From positions 20,924,501-20,988,500 of the forward strand of contig WPIO01000001.1 of assembly GCA_009760855.2 (NCBI GenBank): 64,000 nucleotides of DNA, read 5' to 3'. A program made the translations under genes and the position numbers. Numbering within the stretch: position 1 is the stretch's first letter; the number at the start of each line of letters is the position of its first letter. This document shows, one piece after another, positions 1-10,638 of this stretch. The notes under the pieces were generated by a model, which was given only the letters and a program-made list of their open reading frames with translations, was not told the origin of the DNA and made no database searches. This stretch comes from Cristatella mucedo (taxonomy: Eukaryota > Bryozoa > Phylactolaemata > Cristatellidae).

Positions 1-274
1 ACCTTCATTTTGAGTCCTTTGTGTTTTGTTTATAGTATAACTATGAAGGCACAGAAACAGTGAGCAGCAAAAAACGTGGAGATAATTTGCTAATTTATAT
101 ATGCAGCTTCACAGTGCACTCAAATTTGAAATGAAATATTGACTGCTAGAGCTGCTTGGAGCTAAGTCGTACCGGAAGTCGTGCTGCACCTGCCTTGGGT
201 AAGCAATGGACATATGTAAATAGAATGTGCCTGTGATTCTTCACCCTGGGGGATGTTCTATACTACTCACTGTA
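1..274. other. Anonymous AT-rich sequence
   Basis: I see no gene, repeat family or RNA signal here. It borders the 3' tail of a LINE family B copy. Confidence 0.4.
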
Positions 275-680
275 TTGTTAATGTGATGTAGTGTAATGTC
301 TCTCCGTCTTTAACTCACAAAGCCACAATGACTAAGTCTGTGTTACGCAGGAGAGTTATTGCGCACTCACAGCCTAGGCGGCTTTCGGTACGCATTCGGT
401 AGCCAACAGACTTCGTCTCATGCAACAAAAAGAAAGTGGGAAGCATAGCAGAGTCAGAAGAGCAGTTGAGGTCGTGAGTAGCATGGAAGTAGCAGCTCAG
501 GACCGCTGAAAAGGATGAGCCATAGTCGGCAGTAGGAGAGTAGTTGTCGTTTCGTAAGAATTGTGGAAGCGAGTTCCACAGTCTAGGACCTGCAGAACTA
601 AAGCTTCTGTCGCCAACGGCAAAATATTCTCCTTGCCCTGCTCCTGCTGCTCCGTCCTCCTTCTGACCTGTCATCATTGG
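275..680 (-). mobile_element. LINE family B 3' fragment (CR1/L2-like)
   Basis: The - strand encodes a C-terminal LINE ORF2 remnant with the motif VGDRSFSSAGPRLWNSLPQF, the usual end of the CR1/L2/jockey-type ORF2. The low-coordinate side has an imperfect (TAATG)n tail, the complement of the (ACATT)n tail seen at 37.8 kb. Close relatives lie at 37,448-37,815 and 53,968-54,330. The 5' part of the element is missing, as expected for target-primed insertion. Confidence 0.75.
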
Positions 681-772
681 TAGAATGCTACAACATGACA
701 CTAGCCAACGTTCTTGACGAGTTAGCTCCTCTGACTAAGCAAGCTGTGTGCCTTCGCCCTGATGGACTTTGG

Positions 773-774
<2 letters not shown>

Positions 775-811
<37 letters not shown>

Positions 812-1180
812 CACTTGATAAAGCACCCTCAGAGAACTTAATCTCTTTCTAGACGCTTTACATTTGCTGCAAAGTGAAGCGCGATTGAAAGGTGAGTAAT
901 ATCATGCTTGATAAACATGAATACCGTGGTTAGGGGTGACATGCACAGGGTCAGCATGCAAATGTGGTTAGTGGCAGCGTGCACAGTGTCAGCATGCATA
1001 AGCACATGAAGGACGAATCACGGGGACCCACTAAATGCTGTCCTAAATAGGTGTTTTTTTAAGTTCTTTTTAAATATTGTCAAGTCAGGGGATGTTCTGA
1101 CGCATGTCGGGAGGGAGGTCCATGCTTTAGGAGCATACGAACTAAATGCAGGGTCTCCAAAGGATTTGGGGTTATGCATG
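775..1180 (-). mobile_element. LINE family A 3' end, with (AAT)n tail
   Basis: Starts with an (AAT)n run, complement of the LINE's (ATT)n tail, then the family A 3' hairpin (arms AAAGCGCC/GGCGCTTT, here one change). A decayed 3' UTR and the ORF2 C-terminus follow, with SYAPKAWTSLPTCVRTSPDL readable on the - strand. It is truncated at its 5' end near 1,180. Confidence 0.8.
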
Positions 1181-1536
1181 TTACTAGCCGCCGGTGTAGC
1201 TAAGGCAGCCACCGGCGTTGGAGACCCAGCAGCCCAAAGCAATAAGCGTTTAGATATCCATAGGCACGTAATTTCTTACGTGCTACGGTCAAATAACAAT
1301 CAGAATAACTTTAAACATGTCTTAGCTGTATTGTTTTCGTATGCGATGTTCGCAAAAACTTCGGTTTTCGGAAAAATTCTGCAACGAACACGAACGCACG
1401 TGAGAGCGCTCTATGTCAGGAGGCGAGAATGTATACCCTAGATGTTAAACTAGCAAAATCTACTAAGCGCAAGCTTGAGAAAGCATACAAAAGATCAGGA
1501 CTGATTGACCATCGGCTTGCATATGGGGGGCACTAG

Positions 1537-1693
1537 AATAATAATAATAATAATAATAGTAATAATGCATTTGATAAAGCGCCCTAAGAGAACTCAATTT
1601 CTTTCTAGGCGGTTTACATTTGCTGCAGAGGGAAAAGCAATTGAATGGTGAGTAATATCATGCTTGATAAACAAACAAAATGAATAACGTGGC
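1537..1693 (-). mobile_element. LINE family A 3' tail fragment
   Basis: (AAT)n run followed by the conserved tail hairpin and about 80 bases of 3' UTR in - orientation. It contains no coding sequence and abuts a + strand LINE A internal fragment. Confidence 0.75.
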
Positions 1694-2375
1694 TATAGAT
1701 CTTGTCAATCTATCCTAGCAAAGGCCAAGTCCAGCTTTTATAAAGACATAGTCGAATCACATGTGCACGATCCAAAAATGCCTATGCCGACCATCAACCA
1801 TCCCCTTAACCACTCCCAGGTTAGCAGCCTGCTTACTTAGTGATCCGTGTGATCTTGCCGGTTGCTTTTCAAGCTTCTTTGTCAGCAAGATGGCTAAGAT
1901 TCGAGTCCATCTCAAAGGCAACAGCACCCCATGTAGACTCTTCTCCCTCAGTAATATCCCCACTGGGCTCCTTGCTTTCTATGTTCTTGCAGCAGCTAAA
2001 TCTCACCATTCAAGCTTGCCACTACCTACCTCACCTTGAAGTGCATTACCCATCATTTAAGAAAACTACCAGCTCTCTGGACCATATGCCGACGGTTCTC
2101 CTTTTGTGGTTCATAGATCTTCGGCTGCCATGGAATATGCTAGTACAATAAGTACGTCCTTAGCCTCAGGTTTGCCCTTGCACCTTTCAAAAAGGTTGTT
2201 TTCAGTCCACTCATGAAGAAGGTAGCCTTAGACCAGGAGAACCCAAGTAACTTCCATCCTGTCTTCCTACTGCCATTCCTATCAAAGACACTGGAACTAG
2301 TAGTGGTAGACCAGCTAAGCTCTTACGTCAAACCTGGCAAGTCGGTTCCAGTCAGGTTTTAGAGCTGATCCCTCG
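1694..2375 (+). mobile_element. LINE family A internal fragment (endonuclease-RT linker and start of RT), left part
   Basis: All three frames carry pieces matching the better preserved copy at 23,570-24,200, such as a DQENPSN-like stretch before the first RT block. Stops and frameshifts are frequent. The same element continues at about 3,008-3,200 after an opposite-strand LINE insertion at 2,378-3,005, so the two parts were once one copy. Confidence 0.65.
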
Positions 2376-2377
2376 CA

Positions 2378-3005
2378 AGTCAATAATAATAATAATAATA
2401 CACTTGATAAAGCGCCCTCAGAGAACTCAATCTCTTTCTAGGCGCTTTACATTTGCTGCAAAGCGAAACGTGATTGAATGGTGAGTTGTATCATGCTTGA
2501 TAAACAATATGAGTAACATGGTTAAGGGTGACATGCACAGGGTTAGCATGCAAGTGCTCGTTAGTGGCAGCATGCAACAGTATCAGCACACATAAGCACA
2601 TATATGACGAATCGCAGGGACCCACTAAATGCTGTCCTAAGTAGGTGTTTTTAAGTTCTTTTTAAATGTGGTCAAGTCAGGGGATGTTCTGACGCAAGTC
2701 GGGAGGGAGTTCCAGGCTTTGGGAGCATACGAACTAAATGCACGTTCTCCAAAGGATTTGAGGTTTGTACGAGGTATTGGTAAACTGTTGGATTCCGACA
2801 AATGGGTGGTACGATGCTTGGCCTGGTGGCAGAGTAGATCTGAGAGATAGGCTGGAGCCAAACAATGAAGTGACCTAAATGTGAGCGACAAAACCTTGAA
2901 GTCGATCCGTCGCTTGACTGGGAGCCAGTGTAGGTCGGCGAGAAGTGGTGTGATGTGGCAACTGCGATGCTCACGACAGACGAGCCTAGCTGCAGAATTT
3001 AGCAT
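2378..3005 (-). mobile_element. LINE family A 3' end nested in another LINE
   Basis: The (AAT)n tail, 3' hairpin and 3' UTR are followed by about 120 readable codons of the ORF2 C-terminus on the - strand, from ARLVCREHRSCHITPLLADL to the SLPTCVRTSPDL block. It interrupts the + strand LINE fragment at 1,694-2,375 and 3,008-3,200, and so inserted later. Confidence 0.85.
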
Positions 3006-3007
3006 TT

Positions 3008-3200
3008 ATTTTGATATATAACGACCTTCTCAGGAAAGCAGACTCGGCTTAAGTACGTCGGCTTCTTTTGCTTGATTTTTTAGTCAGCCTTTGATATTCC
3101 TTATCACCAACTCCTTCTGTCGCCTGTCATCTCACCTGGGCATCACTGGAACTGCACTGTAATGGTCCAGGTGCTATACTATCTACCCCAAATTTTGCCG
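3008..3200 (+). mobile_element. LINE family A internal fragment, right part
   Basis: Resumes the reverse transcriptase interrupted at 2,375. YNDLLRKAD can be read next to the junction, followed by a decayed version of the RT segment seen at 24,200-24,400. Frames are broken by stops. Confidence 0.6.
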
Positions 3201-3512
3201 CACTCAGCCGCATGAGATTAAGATCGATTTATCTCACCTGGTTATGATGGGAGCTACTGTACATTGATGATAAAAACTAAAAATTGTTTTCATTCATATG
3301 ATATCTAGAAGCCGTGTTTTAGTCCATAGCTTATTGCTCTGGAGATCTTATGATTGCTGAACCCAGAAAAGCCCAAAGTAGACTTATTTGTTGACTCCTC
3401 TTTAGCAACCGGATCATTCCTTGAGTGATCGCCTGTTGCAGTTCTGGATTTTGGTGGCTGGGCTGAAGACTTTACTCCACTCACCTATGGGCTTGCTAAA
3501 CTTATCTCTAAC

Positions 3513-3543
<31 letters not shown>

Positions 3544-3730
3544 CCATAATGGTGGTAACTTTATAGAAAGAAGAAGCGAGATATGTAGTAAGGTATAGTA
3601 TAATAAGATAGAATAAGAATAATGATAATAATATCAGAATCATCTGCTCCCAGAACAAATTGGTCGTGTTGTGTGCCTTTAAATATGGCCAATGCCTTCG
3701 ATGTTATTTGGTGACGTCATTTGTAAGTCG
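3201..3730. other. Anonymous sequence with an (AAT)n microsatellite
   Basis: No coding signal seen. An (AAT)n run at about 3,512-3,542 lacks the LINE hairpin next to it, so it is either a free microsatellite or the last trace of a LINE tail. Confidence 0.4.
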
Positions 3731-3868
3731 GATGCTCATCATGACCTCGGTTTCGATGACGTTGGTTCAAATCCATGGGTGGATGATTCTTTATTGCCGC
3801 TGCAAGCGGTGGTGATAGCCTTTAAGGCTCTTCTGTCACTATACAAAAAAGGCTGTTAAATCAGCTAG
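3731..3868 (+). mobile_element. tRNA-derived SINE (hairpin-body family), partial
   Basis: A diverged B box (GGTTCAAATCC) is followed by the family body, including GCAAGCGGTGGTGATAGCC, and the end motif ATCAGCTAG. The A-box half is lost or heavily mutated. Confidence 0.7.
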
Positions 3869-3979
3869 TACTTTTTTAACTGGGAGGTGCAACGTATTCT
3901 TGAAGCACTAGCACACGGGAAAATTGGGCAGACCTGATCCAGCAGACCGTGTCCACACATATACGCAGTACTAGTAGCA

Positions 3980-4150
3980 GTGAGCCGTAATGGCTCACTA
4001 GGTAAGGAGGTTGCTTTTCACGACCTCGGCCCCGAGGTTGTGGGTTCGAATCTTGTGGTGGGCGATCCTTTATCGCCACTGCAAGCGGTGGTGACAGCCG
4101 TCTAGGCTCTTCTGTCGCTATACAAAAAGAGGCTGTTAAGTCAGCTAGTA
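3980..4150 (+). mobile_element. tRNA-derived SINE (hairpin-body family), near complete
   Basis: Head TGGCTCACTAGGTAAGG resembles a pol III A box and GGTTCGAATCT a B box. The anticodon-side palindrome between them (CACGACCTCGG and its partner) is slightly mutated here. The body has the shared inverted repeats and ends with TCAGCTAG. The copy at 61.3 kb is better preserved. Confidence 0.85.
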
Positions 4151-4840
4151 TTTTTTTTAGCTGTGGCAAAGATAGGCCACCTTACAGATTTTGTGAATGG
4201 CCTGATTTAGTCTTGCCATCTTGGAAAGGTTAGCAACCGAGAGATCGCTTGAAGGTGGGGATAAGTCTGAAAGCTATCCGACATAACATTTAAGAATTTT
4301 CATGCTAGGGACGTTGAAGAGCCATGCTTCGTCTGGACACTCTCGGCTTCTTATAGGAGAGATGATCAGCTCCTGAACATGTAGTGCCTGAAGACCCATT
4401 TTGCACCTGCTCAAATCCTTGCTAAAAAAAACTTGAGTTTAGCATCGGCGCAATCCTTAGCAAGATGATAATGAAGCAAAGGCTCGACGAACACGGCTTA
4501 CATCAAGGATAGCAAAGAAAAATCTGCTACTGACAAAGTTAACAAAGAAGCAAGTCTTGTGAGCGTGACAGCACAGACAGAGGCCGACCAAAAATTAGGT
4601 GCAAGTATCCTTCACTAAAGAAACAACGTTCATCATTGATAACTTAAAACGTCGGTTCTACGTTTGACACAGGAGTGAAGAAGCATATGCTGATGGTTGC
4701 TTGCAAGAGGCTGTGAAGTTCTGGTCCGGATCACTTATGCTGTAAGGAGGCTTCACAGCAGGCGATGTAGGTGTACTTCTCACTGAGGGCGCGATTAATA
4801 GCTGGCTACTTGCCTGAGTAATATTACTAGGCCAAGTGCA
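4151..4840. other. Anonymous sequence
   Basis: No open reading frame of note, repeat family or RNA structure that I can support. Confidence 0.35.
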
Positions 4841-4842
4841 TT

Positions 4843-4968
4843 TTGTAATAGCTTAGGGGTTAAGGTGCTTGCTATTCATGCCCCAAGTCGTGGGTTTGAG
4901 TCCTGAAGAAGGCAGTTCTGTATTGCCAACTCCAAGCAGTGGGGATAGTCGTGTAGACTCTTCTGCTC
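4843..4968 (+). mobile_element. tRNA-derived SINE, diverged
   Basis: GGGGTTAAGGTGCTTGC (A-box side) and GGGTTTGAGTCCTG (B-box side) stand at SINE spacing. A body with GCAGTGGGGATAG and AGACTCTTCTGC follows, ending at an (AAT)n run. This is a diverged relative of the hairpin-body SINE. Confidence 0.65.
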
Positions 4969-5000
4969 CTATAATAATAATAATAGTAATAATAATAATA

Positions 5001-5164
5001 GCTTACTTAACCGTCTCTTTTCTATAGCAACAGAAGAGCCTTGCCGGCTATCACCACCGCTTGCAGTGGCTATAAAGGGTTGCCCACCGCAGGATTCGAA
5101 CCCACGACCTAGGGACCGAGGTCATGAAAAGCAACCACCTTACCTAGTGTGCCATCACTGCTCA
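5001..5164 (-). mobile_element. tRNA-derived SINE (hairpin-body family)
   Basis: In - orientation this is a recognisable copy: B-box complement GGATTCGAACC, body CTATCACCACCGCTTGCAG and A-box complement TTACCTAGTGTGCCATCA. An (AAT)n run at about 4,971-5,000 separates it from the + strand SINE at 4,843-4,968, so two SINEs stand 3'-to-3'. Confidence 0.8.
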
Positions 5165-5479
5165 GGCTGCTAAGTCAGGTCGTAGTACGACTGATTGGCA
5201 TTAGTTTCATTAGTTTACAATGACATGAAATATATGTCAGATTCGCCTGCAGTTTCGCGACGGGTCCCCTCATTTTACTCGCTTGCAATGGCCGAGTCAG
5301 AGCCCCGGCCTTAGCCCAATTGAGCACCTAGGGGACACGGCTCTGTGTTACTGAGAGTTAACAGGCAGTAACATCAGATCACTGCTGGCCAGAGTGTGGG
5401 ACAAATTGCAGGCAGATTGGCAACCTATACCATTGGATGTAACTCATACAACTCATTGAGTACAATCAACCCCACGATC

Positions 5480-5783
5480 GTGCCTTTAGTTCGAATGCTC
5501 CCAAAGCTTGGAGCTCACTGCCGACTAGCGTCACGACATCCCCTGACTTGACGGCATTGAATCATAAGCTAAAAGCACAACTTCTCACAGCATTTGCTGG
5601 GTCCTTATGATTTGTCCTCTGTGTGAATTATGTATGCTGACACTTTGCTTATTACCACTATGTCAGACATGTTGACAGTATGTTACCATTAACTTATGGT
5701 CGTGCTTCCTTTACAGCATATTTAAAGTGACTGGAAAGAGATTAATTTCTCTGAGTGGACTACGAATGTAGTATTATTATTAT
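5480..5783 (+). mobile_element. LINE family A 3' end, diverged
   Basis: The + strand encodes a mutated SNAPKAWSSLPTSVTTSPDL block, then the 3' UTR, a decayed 3' hairpin (AAAGTGACTGGAAAGAGA...) and an ATTATTATTAT tail. Divergence is higher than in most copies, suggesting an older insertion. Confidence 0.75.
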
Positions 5784-5887
5784 GGTTATTCAATTCGTTT
5801 CTAGTTTGGTAAGCTGCCGTGTGTGTTATCAGCCAGAGTCGAGCGATATTATCGTTGCATAACTAGATAGCTGTGTGTCTCTTTCAG

Positions 5888-5977
5888 CCAATGCTTCGCC
5901 GGCTTTTGCAAGACAGCACCACTGCCACAGCTGCTGAAGCAGAAGCGAACAAAGCCTGCCTTAAGGACATCGCTCAG
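5888..5977 (+). CDS. Coiled-coil protein gene, exon A (first exon recognised)
   Basis: A 90-base exon in phase 0, preceded by a TTTCAG acceptor and followed by a GT donor (CAG|GTCTGT). It encodes about 30 residues, from PMLRRLLQDS to LKDIAQ, rich in Ala, Glu and Lys and probably helical. It joins in frame to 6,184-6,276. Earlier exons must exist, because it begins with an acceptor and no start codon can be assigned; they are not visible among the repeats upstream. The visible coding part of the gene totals 579 bases (192 residues plus stop) over five exons. I do not recognise the protein; it looks like a structural or scaffold coiled coil. Confidence 0.6.
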
Positions 5978-6183
5978 GTCTGTTGTCTGACGAATTGTCC
6001 CCTGCAGCTGCAAGCTGCCACCGGCATTTACAACTTTTTTTGTATTCACCGACAGCACACCCAACTGCCGCACAACTGTACTGTAGCATAGTGATGCTGC
6101 TGTAGCATCTGCTGACAGAGCTCTGTTTAGTGGCACATTTCTGGGCTGTGGCGATCTCGAGCCTTATTTGATCTTGCCTTCAG

Positions 6184-6276
6184 GCCGATGAAGAACTGGC
6201 AATGCTGGAGAATGACGTGCAGCAGCTGCAGAGCAGCCTGGCTGCCATGGAAAGCAATTTCTACTTCGAGAAGCAG
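6184..6276 (+). CDS. Coiled-coil protein gene, exon B
   Basis: 93 bases, 31 codons, phase 0 at both ends. The acceptor is CTTCAG and the donor CAG|GTAGGC. The residues run from ADEELAMLENDVQQLQ to NFYFEKQ and show a regular heptad pattern of Leu and Met, as in a parallel coiled coil. The phase, short introns (206 bases before, 152 after) and continuing heptads tie it to exons A and C. The FYFEKQ block recalls the EB-family FYF.KL motif, but I see no other EB1 feature and do not assign the gene to that family. Confidence 0.75.
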
Positions 6277-6428
6277 GTAGGCAAGCTTATTCGGTCTCGA
6301 TTTCACGAAGCATGCCTTCAAGCTGGTTTGTAAACCCCCCCATCCACCCCCTCCATCATTGCGATCGACTTGCTGCTCTGGTGCTGACCTGGCGAGCCTC
6401 GGGGACTTGGTTGAGCTTTTTTCTGTAG

Positions 6429-6568
6429 AGACTTCAAGCCACGATTGACAGCTTGCAGCATCAGCAGACCAGCCTGCAGCAGGAGCTTGCAAATTTGGCC
6501 GAGCAGAAGGCCCAGGCTGTGCTCACCAAGGAACAGCTGGCTAGAAGCATCTACGATGCTCACCTTAG
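6429..6568 (+). CDS. Coiled-coil protein gene, exon C (GC splice donor)
   Basis: 140 bases starting in phase 0 after a TTCTGTAG acceptor. It encodes RLQATIDSLQHQQTSLQQEL and continues as a heptad-repeat helix to SIYDAHL. The frame then needs a donor, and the only fitting site is CTTAG|GCAAGC, a GC donor with otherwise consensus bases. It leaves phase 2, which exactly fits the single base at the start of exon D. Reading through would run into the (GT)n microsatellite. The following intron is about 4.07 kb and contains that microsatellite, a LINE and a SINE. Confidence 0.7.
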
Positions 6569-6726
6569 GCAAGCCTCATGCTCTTGCCACTGCTGCTTAG
6601 TTCTCATGCACGGTGATGCTGTTTTGATTCTTCTGCCTGCTGTGCACCTGTTGCATGTGCCGCTGGTGTTGCTGTTGCCCTTTGCGCATTGCATCATGAC
6701 CCCACTGCATCATGACCCCTCAGGGG

Positions 6727-6733
6727 GTGTGTT

Positions 6734-6811
<78 letters not shown>
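6727..6811. repeat. (GT)n microsatellite
   Basis: More than 35 GT units in a nearly pure run inside the intron between exons C and D of the coiled-coil gene. Open frames across it encode only poly-Cys/Val and are not real. Confidence 0.95.
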
Positions 6812-6813
<2 letters not shown>

Positions 6814-8350
6814 CGTGAGTAGGAGGATCGCTTGGGTACATGCTTGAGTGTTGCATATGAATGTTCGTGTCCTAGTGTATGCAGTGTGCGTGTAGCTGCA
6901 TGTGAATGACTGGTGTAGCTATTTCGTCAGGTTCTTCACGATAATCAAACTCATTCCAGATACCTGTAGCTATATTACCATAGGTAAGGCCACATCTCTG
7001 TTTGTATTTTGTGCCCTCTTCCCATCTCTACCAGTATAAAAAGGCCAGTGTACATACTGTAGAGATTGACGTCTGTAGAGCTTTAAAGGGCAATGTGGGT
7101 AATACAAAGCTTCTAAGGATTGCTAACGGCAATTTTTTTAATGTGTATTAAAACTAGCATGTGGTTCTTTTAGAATTCAGCAAGGATCCTTGGATCAATT
7201 GGTGATGACCTGCCCTTTTTTGCTAGTTGTGTCCACTTTAGTTGGCATACATGGAGCTTGCTTCATTCTCTAATATACACTTCAATGGATTTCCCTAGGG
7301 GTCCACTCCTACGGTAATTGGGGTTGTGGCCAAAGGGTTACTAAGAGGTCATGCGAATAATGAGCTGTAAAGGGCTTAGTTGAAGTCTTATGTAGCTGGC
7401 TGCTGGTGCTGAGGTAGGGCTGCTGCGAAACTGCTCTGCCTCCAGAACCAGCTCTCACTAGCTTCATGCCACCGACATACATGCATTTGATTGTAGGTGG
7501 TGGCGTTGATGCATGCACATGTACTTGCTTCCTGCTGTACTGAATTTTTGTGCAGCCTAGCAGACAAGCTCTCCAAGCTTTGTTCTAAGGTGAATTAATG
7601 CTGAGCTACTATGTTCAATTGCAGATGACCTGTAAGAAGTCTGAAGCTCTTTTAAAATGAGTTACGGTTCATTTTAGGATAATCATGCTGTTCGATTCAT
7701 TCTATCCTCTTTTGTGTGCATGTCGAAAGTCGGCTGCAAATTTTATGTTGACTAATCCCCTACTCTAATAGATGTGTATTCGAATTTGATAGAAGGCCGT
7801 TCATTGAGTGAGCAACGTGTGGTTGACTTGCAAAGACCACGATGTGAATTCTGCATACCATGGGATTTATCCCGGTATTTCCTCTCATATAGTTTCCTTG
7901 GTTTGTTAGCTGGTGCTCTATAACCCTAGCTGCAGTAATAGCAGGCCATTAGAGGGTTGGGTTAGATTGTGTGGCAAGATCATGGCAATGCATCAGCAAC
8001 CATCAAGCTTGTAGGCAAGTTGATCCCATTTCATACAAGTTTTTTTGGCAGCTGATTGTAGAGCTGCATGTGTCCAGAAAGGTGATTTCCTTATTGGACT
8101 GAGAAGAGAACGGTTACTGATTTCAAAGTATCCTATGTTATTTTTGCAAGCTTCCAGCTACTACTACTACAATAAGAGCACACTCATTTACTCATTATCT
8201 GTAACTCCTCGGCCAGCCTGAGACTTTTCTTCCACCAGAAGCGTTATCTCAGCAGCTATTGTATGACACTAAATCAGTTGCAGTAATCAGTCTTAAGTGC
8301 TACAAATATCGCTTGGAAATGTAGCCAGAGGAAGTTGGACAGGTTGAACG
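6812..8350. other. Intron sequence of the coiled-coil gene
   Basis: No exon or repeat family that I can support. Short frames here do not extend, have no matched splice sites and are not conserved-looking. Confidence 0.4.
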
Positions 8351-8353
8351 AGT

Positions 8354-9420
8354 AACAATAATAATAAGGCATTCTTATAGCACTCTAAGAGAACTAGATC
8401 TCTTTCTTGGAACTGTACATACTTTAGTTGGAAAGGAAGTATGTCAGTTTGTTAAGGATAGCATGCACAAGCACATGAAGGACTATTCACAAGGACCCAG
8501 CAAAGGCTGTGAGGAACATGTTAGTCTTACCTTCTATTAAATGTCGCCAAGTCAGGGGATATCGGGACTAACTCCGCAGGAGGTTTGGAAGCAGACGAAG
8601 TCTCGAAAGCATTTAAGGTTGATCAGAGGCAAAGCAGTACTTGAGTCAGAAGAGCTGATGATACCATACTCAGTCGGATAGGGCAGTTCTTTGGTAGGCC
8701 GGTACCTATAAATGATTAGACCTAAAAGTGAATGACAAAATTTTGAAGGCGATATACTGCTTGATGTAGAGCCAGTCCATGTCGGTGAGAAGTGGTGTAT
8801 AATGGTGATTGTGCCATTTGCAACAGACAAGCCAAGCTGCAGAGTTTTGCACCAACAGTAAGCTTCTAATTGTACAGGCCAAAAGACTTTGAGTAATGAG
8901 TGACAAAATGTATGGCAATAAGGCCAAAATGCATGGACCAACTTGGGTGTGGTATCTTAACTTAAACATACCAACTTTTTGCAATTTTTGATCGCTGACA
9001 GTAGCCAGACCTGACTGACTGGAGCTGATGCAGTCCTCTAGAAAGGTCACGTTAGAACAGGATGCCCAAGTAGTATGGTTGCACGACAGGAGATATGGTA
9101 GCTTATTCCATTTTGAGGCTTAGGGCCATCCAATTTCTGAATAATACTAAGTTTTCCCATAACTAGTAGGTTAGTTTTATCGTCGTTCACCTTAAGAAAG
9201 TTTGCTGCAATCCAAATGTGAAGGTCAGCAATGCATGCTGCAACCTGAGAGTTTGACCTGCTGGAAGGTAGAATGAGATCAAAGCACGGTTACAGTTGTG
9301 TGTCGTCAGCATAAAAATGAAAGCCTATATTGTTCCTGATGATTACTTCGACCAGATGAAGGTGATACACTGTGAAAAGAAGAAGACAAAGCACAGATAC
9401 TTGGGATAGGCCCTCGTTTA
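8354..9420 (-). mobile_element. LINE family A, 3' third (RT to tail), decayed
   Basis: From low to high coordinates it reads tail, hairpin, 3' UTR, ORF2 C-terminus and RT, so it lies on the - strand. Blocks matching HHFSPTWTGS (the H-TPLLADLHWLPV region in another frame) and further RT pieces up to about 9,420 are visible. Many frameshifts make it a fossil. It sits inside the 4.07-kb intron of the coiled-coil gene. Confidence 0.75.
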
Positions 9421-9546
9421 TATCAGTGCTCTAAAATCGTGCACTGAAATATGACCTAAGCCATTGCAGTGGAGAATAACGAGATCAAATGTCTGAGTGG
9501 TTAGTGAGCATACGGAAAGTGAAGATAAATACCAAAACATATACCA

Positions 9547-9665
9547 AGGCACTTGCCGAAGAGCTCGAACCCACACCTCGTTGTCAAAGGCAAATACCTT
9601 GACCTCGGTCTTCAAAGGTGAGCATCTTAATACCTGGGCCAAACCAGGGTGACGAAATGTTAGCA
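9547..9665 (-). mobile_element. tRNA-headed SINE, chimeric family, partial
   Basis: In - orientation a head with GGTTTGGCCCAGGTATTAAG (A-box side) and GGGTTCGAGCTC (B-box side) is seen. It resembles the heads at 15.7 kb and 55.4 kb that join LINE A-type tails. The tail is not clear here. Confidence 0.55.
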
Positions 9666-9679
9666 ATTCATGTTTTAGG

Positions 9680-9800
9680 AGAATTGAGAGTTGAGTTCCT
9701 GGGTGGTAAGGAAGTATCAAAGCACGGGTACAGCTGTAAGTGTGATCTGCAAAAAATTAAAAGCCTAGATTGTGCCTGACAATTATTTCTGCTTGGCATA
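9680..9800 (-). mobile_element. LINE family A RT fragment
   Basis: Repeats the RT piece found at about 9,241-9,345 (shared ATCAAAGCACGG and AAAAGCCTA words) on the same strand. The two copies flank the SINE at 9,547-9,665. Confidence 0.55.
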
Positions 9801-10638
9801 TCTTGAGTATATCCGTGTGCATTTCTTGATAGTGCTTCAACAATAATCCTTCGAAAATTGCAATATCTCGAAAGCTGGAAGTTGCCACCAGATCATTCTT
9901 ATTTTGATAATATCTTGTTTGTAAAGCCAGAGTAGTTCATACACTATTTTCTAGCTGCAACGTTTTCATCCATTTCGTTACTAATCCTTCTTTCCGGTGG
10001 CATCATTGGCACCATGTGGCATAGTTTTCTAGTTACATGGGAAATACTGCAATATTTGAGGTTATACTTTGATTTATATTATGTCCATAGTTATTGTTCC
10101 AACACTTGGCGATATAGTGGATTTTCTTCCGTCGGTCATTGAACCCAATGGGTGAGCATCTCTCTTGTAACCTAGGTGTGCTTTTATAGTGGCCACTCAT
10201 CTACCATGCAAAGTGTGCAGCCACCTTTTTGGCTGGTTTACCTTGATGCCAAGCTCCTACCTGGAGATTTCAGGCAGCCCTGTCGATGTCTGCACTTCAG
10301 TTTAGGAGTAACAATGGTGTCTCAGCTTCAGGAAATCCGCCATGCGACGATCAATGATATAGGGCATGAGCACCAGCATCTCAGGTCTTCCGTGTATATC
10401 CAGATCGCATGGGATTGATGCCAGACGTAAAAGAGCTTGAACTGTCTGATACCCTACTCCCTCCGAGCAGGTTGTCTTTCCATGTATGTGTTACCCGTTG
10501 AGGAAGGTTGCCACAGGGAGTATTATTGAGATCACTGTGGCTACCTTGGCTGTTCTCAGTTTCCCTGTGGCTGACGTTAGTCCGCCCCACTTTCGTTCGT
10601 GAGAATCGCCTCTTGATGTAGCAGCTGTTGTGTTGCAG

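Noticed and set aside
315-701. Host protein gene on the - strand
   Set aside because: The frame is a LINE family B ORF2 C-terminus, repeated at 37.5 and 54.1 kb.
775-840. CRISPR-like array or regularly spaced repeats
   Set aside because: The recurring AAT units and tails are LINE (ATT)n ends and the genome is eukaryotic; no repeat-spacer structure exists.
6184-6568. EB1 (MAPRE) assignment from the FYFEKQ block
   Set aside because: Only this short motif agrees; the EB homology C-terminus and calponin-homology domain are not seen.
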